64,000 nt of DNA from contig BROG01000984.1 in the NCBI GenBank assembly GCA_030159075.1, positions 1 to 64,000 of the forward strand, in the 5' to 3' direction. Below the pieces are notes generated by a model. That model was not told the origin of the DNA and made no database searches. It saw only the letters and a list, made by a program, of their open reading frames with translations. Numbering within the stretch: position 1 is the stretch's first letter; each line of letters opens with the position of its first letter. Source of the stretch: Atrina japonica (Eukaryota; Mollusca; Bivalvia; Pterioida; Pinnidae). Below are positions 40,901 to 46,900 of the stretch, piece by piece. The position numbers and the translations under genes were made by a program.

Positions 40901-43900
40901 GGGTGGGTAGTGAGTGCTGGTGTGGGGGCTGGTGGGGTCGGGGGATGGGGTCTGTTGGGGGGGGTGGTGTGGGTTGAGTGCTGGGCACTGACGGGGGTAC
41001 GGTGTGGGGAGTCGGTGGTAGGTCCTCGTGTGGGGGATGGGGTGGTGGTGTGGTGGGGTGTGAGGTGAGGGGGGATGGAGGTGCGCGCGATAGGGCCGTT
41101 CCTGAGAAGGGGCGGGGGTGGCGCGGTTGGGGTGTGTGGGGTGGCGTGGGTGGGTGTCGTGGGGGGGTGGTAAAGGGGTTGTGGAGTTGTGCGGGGATAG
41201 TGTTGGGGGGGGGGAGGGTCCGGGGTCGGGGGGTGGGTGGTGGGGGTAGCTGAGTGGGTGTCGGTGTGGGGGTGGTGTGTTTGGGGTCGCGGGTAGTGGT
41301 GTTATGGTGATGTGTGGGGGTGACGGATGAGAGACGGCGGAGTTGCGGGTGGGGGGTGTGGGTTTTTGTGGGAGTGGGGGGCGTGGACGTGTGAGGTGCG
41401 GGGTGTCGCTTGTCTGTGTTGGTTGGTGGTGGGTGGTTGGATGTTAGGGTGGTGTGGGAGATGGAGGGGGGCGGTGGTGTGTATGTGGAGCGTGTGGAGT
41501 GTGGTTGTGGGGGGTGTTGGGTGGGGTTGGGGTGGGGGGTGGGGGGGGTGGTGGAGGAGGTCAAAGGGGAGTCGTAGCGGGTGTGGTGGTGGGGGGGTGT
41601 TGAGGCGTGATGGAGCGGGGGGAATGTTGGTAGTGCGTTCGATAGTGGTAGTGGGAGTGTAGGGGTAGGGTGGGCTCGCAGGATGTGTTGGGGGTGTGGG
41701 GTAGGGAGGGGGTGTGCGGGGGTTGAGGGTTGTGGTGGACTGGATACGTGGTAGTGGGAGGTGAGGTCGGGGGTTGGTGTTTGGAGGTGTTGTAGGGGGA
41801 TCGTCGGTGGGGTGGGGTGGTAGGGGGGTGAGGAGGCTGGGTGTGGGGGGTTGGTGGGTGAGGGGGTTGGGTGGTGGGGGGGGGGTGGGGGGGTGGGTGG
41901 GGTTTGGGGGGTGTCGTAGTGGCGGTGGGGAGGGGGGTTGTTGGGGTGGAGGGTAGGTGGGGGGTGTGGTTGCGAGGGGGTGGTGGGAATGTTGCTAGGG
42001 GCGGCTTGTGGTGCAGGGGGCCGGGGGAAGGGGGTGGTAGTGGATGGGGGAGCATCGGGGCGGTGTGTGAGTGGAGGGTGGGGTCGGGGGGGCGGGCGTC
42101 GAGATGGGGATGTTTGGAGGTGTGTGGTGGGGTGGAGGGTGGGCGTGGGGCTTGTGGTGGGAGGGGGGATGTTTGGGGGGTGGTGGGGTGGGGGTGGATG
42201 TGGGAGGTCGAGGGGAGGGGCGGAGTTGGGGATGGGTGGAATTGGGGGGGAGGGGTGGCGATGGAGGGGGGTAGGGGGGTGGGTGAGTGAGGAGTCGGGG
42301 GGGGGGGTGCCGAGGCGTGGGAGGGCGGTGGGAGGGAGGTGTGGGGGTGGGCGTCTTGTGTGGGGATAGGAGTGGGGGGAGTGGGGGAGATGTGGGAGGG
42401 GGTTGGTGTAGGTAGGTGGGCGAGTGGTGTCAGGAGGTTGAGGGGGGGCTGGAGTGCGGCTGGAGGGTCCGGTTAACGGCGCGCTTGTGTGTGGGGGGGG
42501 GCGGGGGGGCAGCTGGCTGGCTATGGGGGTGGGGGGCTGTGTGGGAGTGTGAGTGTGGTGGTGTGTGGGGGGGGCGGCATGATGGGGTGGGTGCGGGGGG
42601 GCGCGTGGTGTTGAGTGGAGAATGTGGGGATTTGAGGGTGTGTATGTGGGGTTGTGGGTTGGATTGGTGGGTGGGTCGGAAAGGGGGGAGGGGGCTGGGG
42701 GGGGGGAGGTGGGTTTGGGGGGTGGGTGGGTTAGGGGTTGTTGGTTGGTTGAGAGATGAGGGGGGGTGGGGATAGGTATGATGGGGGTTTGGTGGGTTTG
42801 GGGGTGCGGGGGATGGTGGGAGTTGGGGTGTGGTGGTAGGAGGGGTCGGTGGGGGTGGGGGGGATGAGAGAGTGGGGTGTGGGGTGTCGAGGAGGGGAGT
42901 CGGTGTGTGTTTGGGTGCGGGAGTGGGCTGTGGTCGTTGGGGGCTGTGTGTGTGGGGGTATTGCAGCGGTGAGGGTTGGGGGATGGCGGAGCGGGGGGTG
43001 TTGGTGGGGGGCGCTGGTGGTGTGCCTTGGTGAGCCGATATGCGGTGGGGTGTCGGGTTTGGGGGGGGCGGTGGGGGGTTCTGGTGTGTGTTGGGTGGGG
43101 GAGGGATTGGGGGGGAGTTGTGACGGGTTGGGGGTGGGGAGTGGCAGGGTAGGGGGGGGGGGTCGTGGGTAGAGATGGTGCGGTGTAGGCGGTGTTCGGG
43201 GGTTAGGGTGGTAGGGTCGGTGTTGTGGTGTGGGCGGGTGGTAGGTGCGTGGGGGCGGGGGGGGGGAGGGGGCCGGGGGTGGTGTGGGGATGAGTTGGGG
43301 GGGGGAGGTGTGTAGTGGTGAGGGTGGGGTGTGGGGTGGTGGCATGTCTTGCGTGGGTGGGGGGGCTGTGGTTAGGTGTAGCGGGGGGGGGGGGAGTTGG
43401 GGCGGGCTGGTGGTGGGGGGGTGTGTTGGGGTGTCGGTGGTGGTGGGGGTGTGGGTGAGAGGAGGGTGGGCGCGGAGTTAGAGCCTGTTGGTATGAGGGG
43501 GCGTTGTGAGTGTGGTGTGGTTGGGGGCGAATGTGGTTCATAGTGTGTGGTGGGGGGTGGGGGTGGGGTTGCGTGTGTCGGGGAGTTTGGGGTGTGGGTG
43601 GGTGTGGGGTGGGCGGGCGGGGGGTGTCGAATGTGGGGTCGGTCGGCGCCGGGGGGGAGGGGTGGGTGGGTTGTGGCGGGGTGGAGTGGTGGTGGCTGGG
43701 CGGGTGGTGGTGCTCGTGGTGGGTGTGTGGTGGGGTTCGGAGTGGGTTGGGGAGGGTTAGGGGGTGATAGGGTGTCGGGGTGTGAGGGGAGGGGGAGTGG
43801 GTGGGGTGGGATTGGGGGAGGAAGATGGGGGTGCGGGGGAGGGATGTGGGGGGTGGGTGGTGTGGGTGGGGTATGGGGGGTATGTGTGTTGCTGGAGTGG

Positions 43901-46900
43901 GGTTTGGGAGGAGTGTGTTGGGTGGTGGGCGGGGGGTGGTTGTGTGGGCGTGGGTGACTGTTGTGGAGCTGAAAGGGTGCGAGTGTGAGGGGGGCGTGCG
44001 GTTGAGCGGATGGGGGCGGTTGGAGTCCGTTGGTGGTTTAAATGAGGTATAATACACTCAGTATACTGAAAAATACACATTGTGTACACATCAGTCATGT
44101 TTGAAATATATTGCAGGCTAATTTCAATAAAGGGTACCACTGTCATGTTGTAAATTTTGAATTTACTGTCACAATATGACATCAGCCTTTTTACTGAGAA
44201 AATGCATGCTATTTTCAAATTTCCAAATTAGCAAAAACCTGTGTGAGTCACCCAATTTTATTTTATATCACATGTGAGTAGTCTATAGGCCAAATTTCTT
44301 CAAGGCATATTTATTATGCAACAAACTACATAGATCAACAATATGATTATAAAACCTTGTGCCCATAAACATCGTTTCAACGATATAAAATTTTTATGCG
44401 ACAGGACAGTATTGTACCCTTACACTATACTTCCCGTCAGTAGGACTTAACCTCTAGGCCAATACGTGTGCATGTAAAACATTTTCCTAACTTCAAAAAC
44501 TGCTGTGAGTTTCTCATCACTTAAGCTCACATGAATAATGTGAATGATGCAACTTCTATGTCCAACTTCATAGCCAGATCTTGCCAATACACGGTAAGGG
44601 AAGGATATGCAACTCGACCAAAAACTCATTTGCATATTAATCGTGCGCACAAATTGTAAACAGTCTGTTTTAACATCAGTTCTGTCACAAGTGTATAATG
44701 TTAAAAATTAATTGAAAAGTAACATTCTGAAGCAAATTTATGATATCCTAAAACTCCTAAAGGACGCTGAACTGACTTTTAATAGCATATATTTCAACAA
44801 GTCTTGTAGACCTATATTTTCAGTTAATTGTTACTTTATTTTTGTCAATATAAAAAGCACAAATTCACAAATGAAAGTGTGATGTGGAAATTTCAATCTT
44901 GAAGTTGAGTTTATGTAGCTGAAATGCACATACATGTGTAATTTCCTGTCAATATAATGTGCTATTAACCCCATATTGCAAAATGTGCTTTGACGTGATC
45001 CCAATAAACAACTTACCATAACATTGCTCAGTTGATGGAACATCATCTCGTAAAAAATGGATTGTCACTGGAGGCAAAAATTACAGAATGTATTTGTGTG
45101 AGATGAGCTATATGATCCTTGTATAAATAGTCCGGGTTTAAACTTATAATGGTCAATTGGTTTTTTATGACATCTCTCACAGCTGGTGTGTAACCCTGTT
45201 GACACCAAAACTAATTTTCTGAACAAGTTTTAGGATTTACTTGCTGGAGGCTGGTGGTTTTGTATATTGTTACATCATAACCAAATTTCTTGTCATTAAA
45301 ACTGTCTGCCTCAATATAACTAACAAACTGCACAAACACTGGTAAATGAAAAAAATAATCAAAGAAAGAGTCTGTCTGGATATTGATAGTTCAAAACAGT
45401 GCCCGATTTCACTGCAATGATCATCAGTTGAAATGTACAGAGTAATTATATTAATTTTACTTGCAGGCAACCAGAAGAGCTGTTGCTCGGCAACGATGGG
45501 ACTATAGATGGCAGCAGGTACCAAGATCTGGTATGTTTTGTTTATACACCAGAAATTATGAATTTTACCTTATGATAATTATTATGTTGATAATGAAGTT
45601 AAAATATTATGATGATGATGTTAATGATGATGATAATTATGGGTTATGTAGCAAAAACCTATAGTGGTGTTAATCTTTGGGCAACATTACTTTAGCAGAC
45701 CTTTACTTTGTGATAGATATCTATTTTATTTTTATGCCCCCGACCTGAAAGGTCTGCCTTGGGCATATAGTCTTTGGATCATCCGTCTGTTTGTCTTTCT
45801 GTCATTCCGTCCCACTTACATATAAAGTGTAATATTTCAAGTTTGGATTGTGATACAGTAACCAAACTTGGACTGTAAGTTCATCTAAGGGTTGTTCAAA
45901 CGTCACTGACATTACATGCCCCTGAGGATGGGGTGGGGTCAAAATGTAGGACATTGAAAAAATTTGTTGATACCAGGGGCATTTATGTTTCACAAACACA
46001 ACTTGTTATATATATATATTTTATCATAGTGACAAAGAAAAAGATCATACCAGGAGATTCCAGCATAATGACCTATAGAGGTCACTCCGTTCTGCATACT
46101 CTGATTAGATGCCATTTCTCTCCGGAGTTTACAACGGGACAGAGATATGTATACACAGGATGTGCAACTGGAAGTCTTGTGGGTAAGTAAAACCATTGTA
46201 CAGTTTAGGTCATGTAAGTCTCTCAGATGACTTTTTGTGATATCTTGTTGCCATGTCGTTATGTGTGTCATGTAAAGATGAATTTCTCTTTCTCAAAAAT
46301 AGGTGAGCAAATGACAAATTTTGAACTTAGCTCCTATACAGACAGGGTAATAAATAATGTGTATTTTGAGTATCCCTAAATCAGGGATGTAAGATATTGT
46401 GGTAATCTAGATGACTGATAAGTCCCTTTTTGTCTATAGTGTATTGTATATGATTCGACTAACCAGTAGTAGTGACCTGGTTAAAAATACATTGGTGTTT
46501 ATATATATATATTTTTTTCAATCTGTATGTCAATTTTAAGATTCGTTTTTTTTTAACCATGTCAAAACATGTATATTTCACCGAAGAGTTAAATTTGAAA
46601 ATTAGAGATACTGATTTGCCAAAAAATAAGAAAATATCACAATTTGACAATGTTTAATTAAGACCAAAACATATTAAATGCCATGAAAAAATGTTACTTA
46701 GAACAATAAGTTGAGGAACAACTCTGGTCTCACTCAATATTTATTATGTCTGGGTGTTAATAGAAAAACAATGGTAATAAAATAAAGTTGGAGAACACTA
46801 GTAACATTTCCTTTAGACATTTTCTTTAAACATGACACTGAGGCTCTTAAATATCACTTGCAAAAGTGTATAGAAACTAAAGGAAATTATGTTGTAAAAT

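Noticed and set aside
38061..44036. Telomeric or subtelomeric G-rich repeat
   Set aside because: No TTAGGG-type or other period is present, and the block is inside an intron of an intact gene.
38378..44218. Many long Pro/His/Thr-rich minus-strand and Gly/Val/Trp-rich plus-strand open frames
   Set aside because: They arise because the G-rich block contains few A/T-containing stop codons. They overlap in several frames and both strands, with no domain, start context or splice logic.
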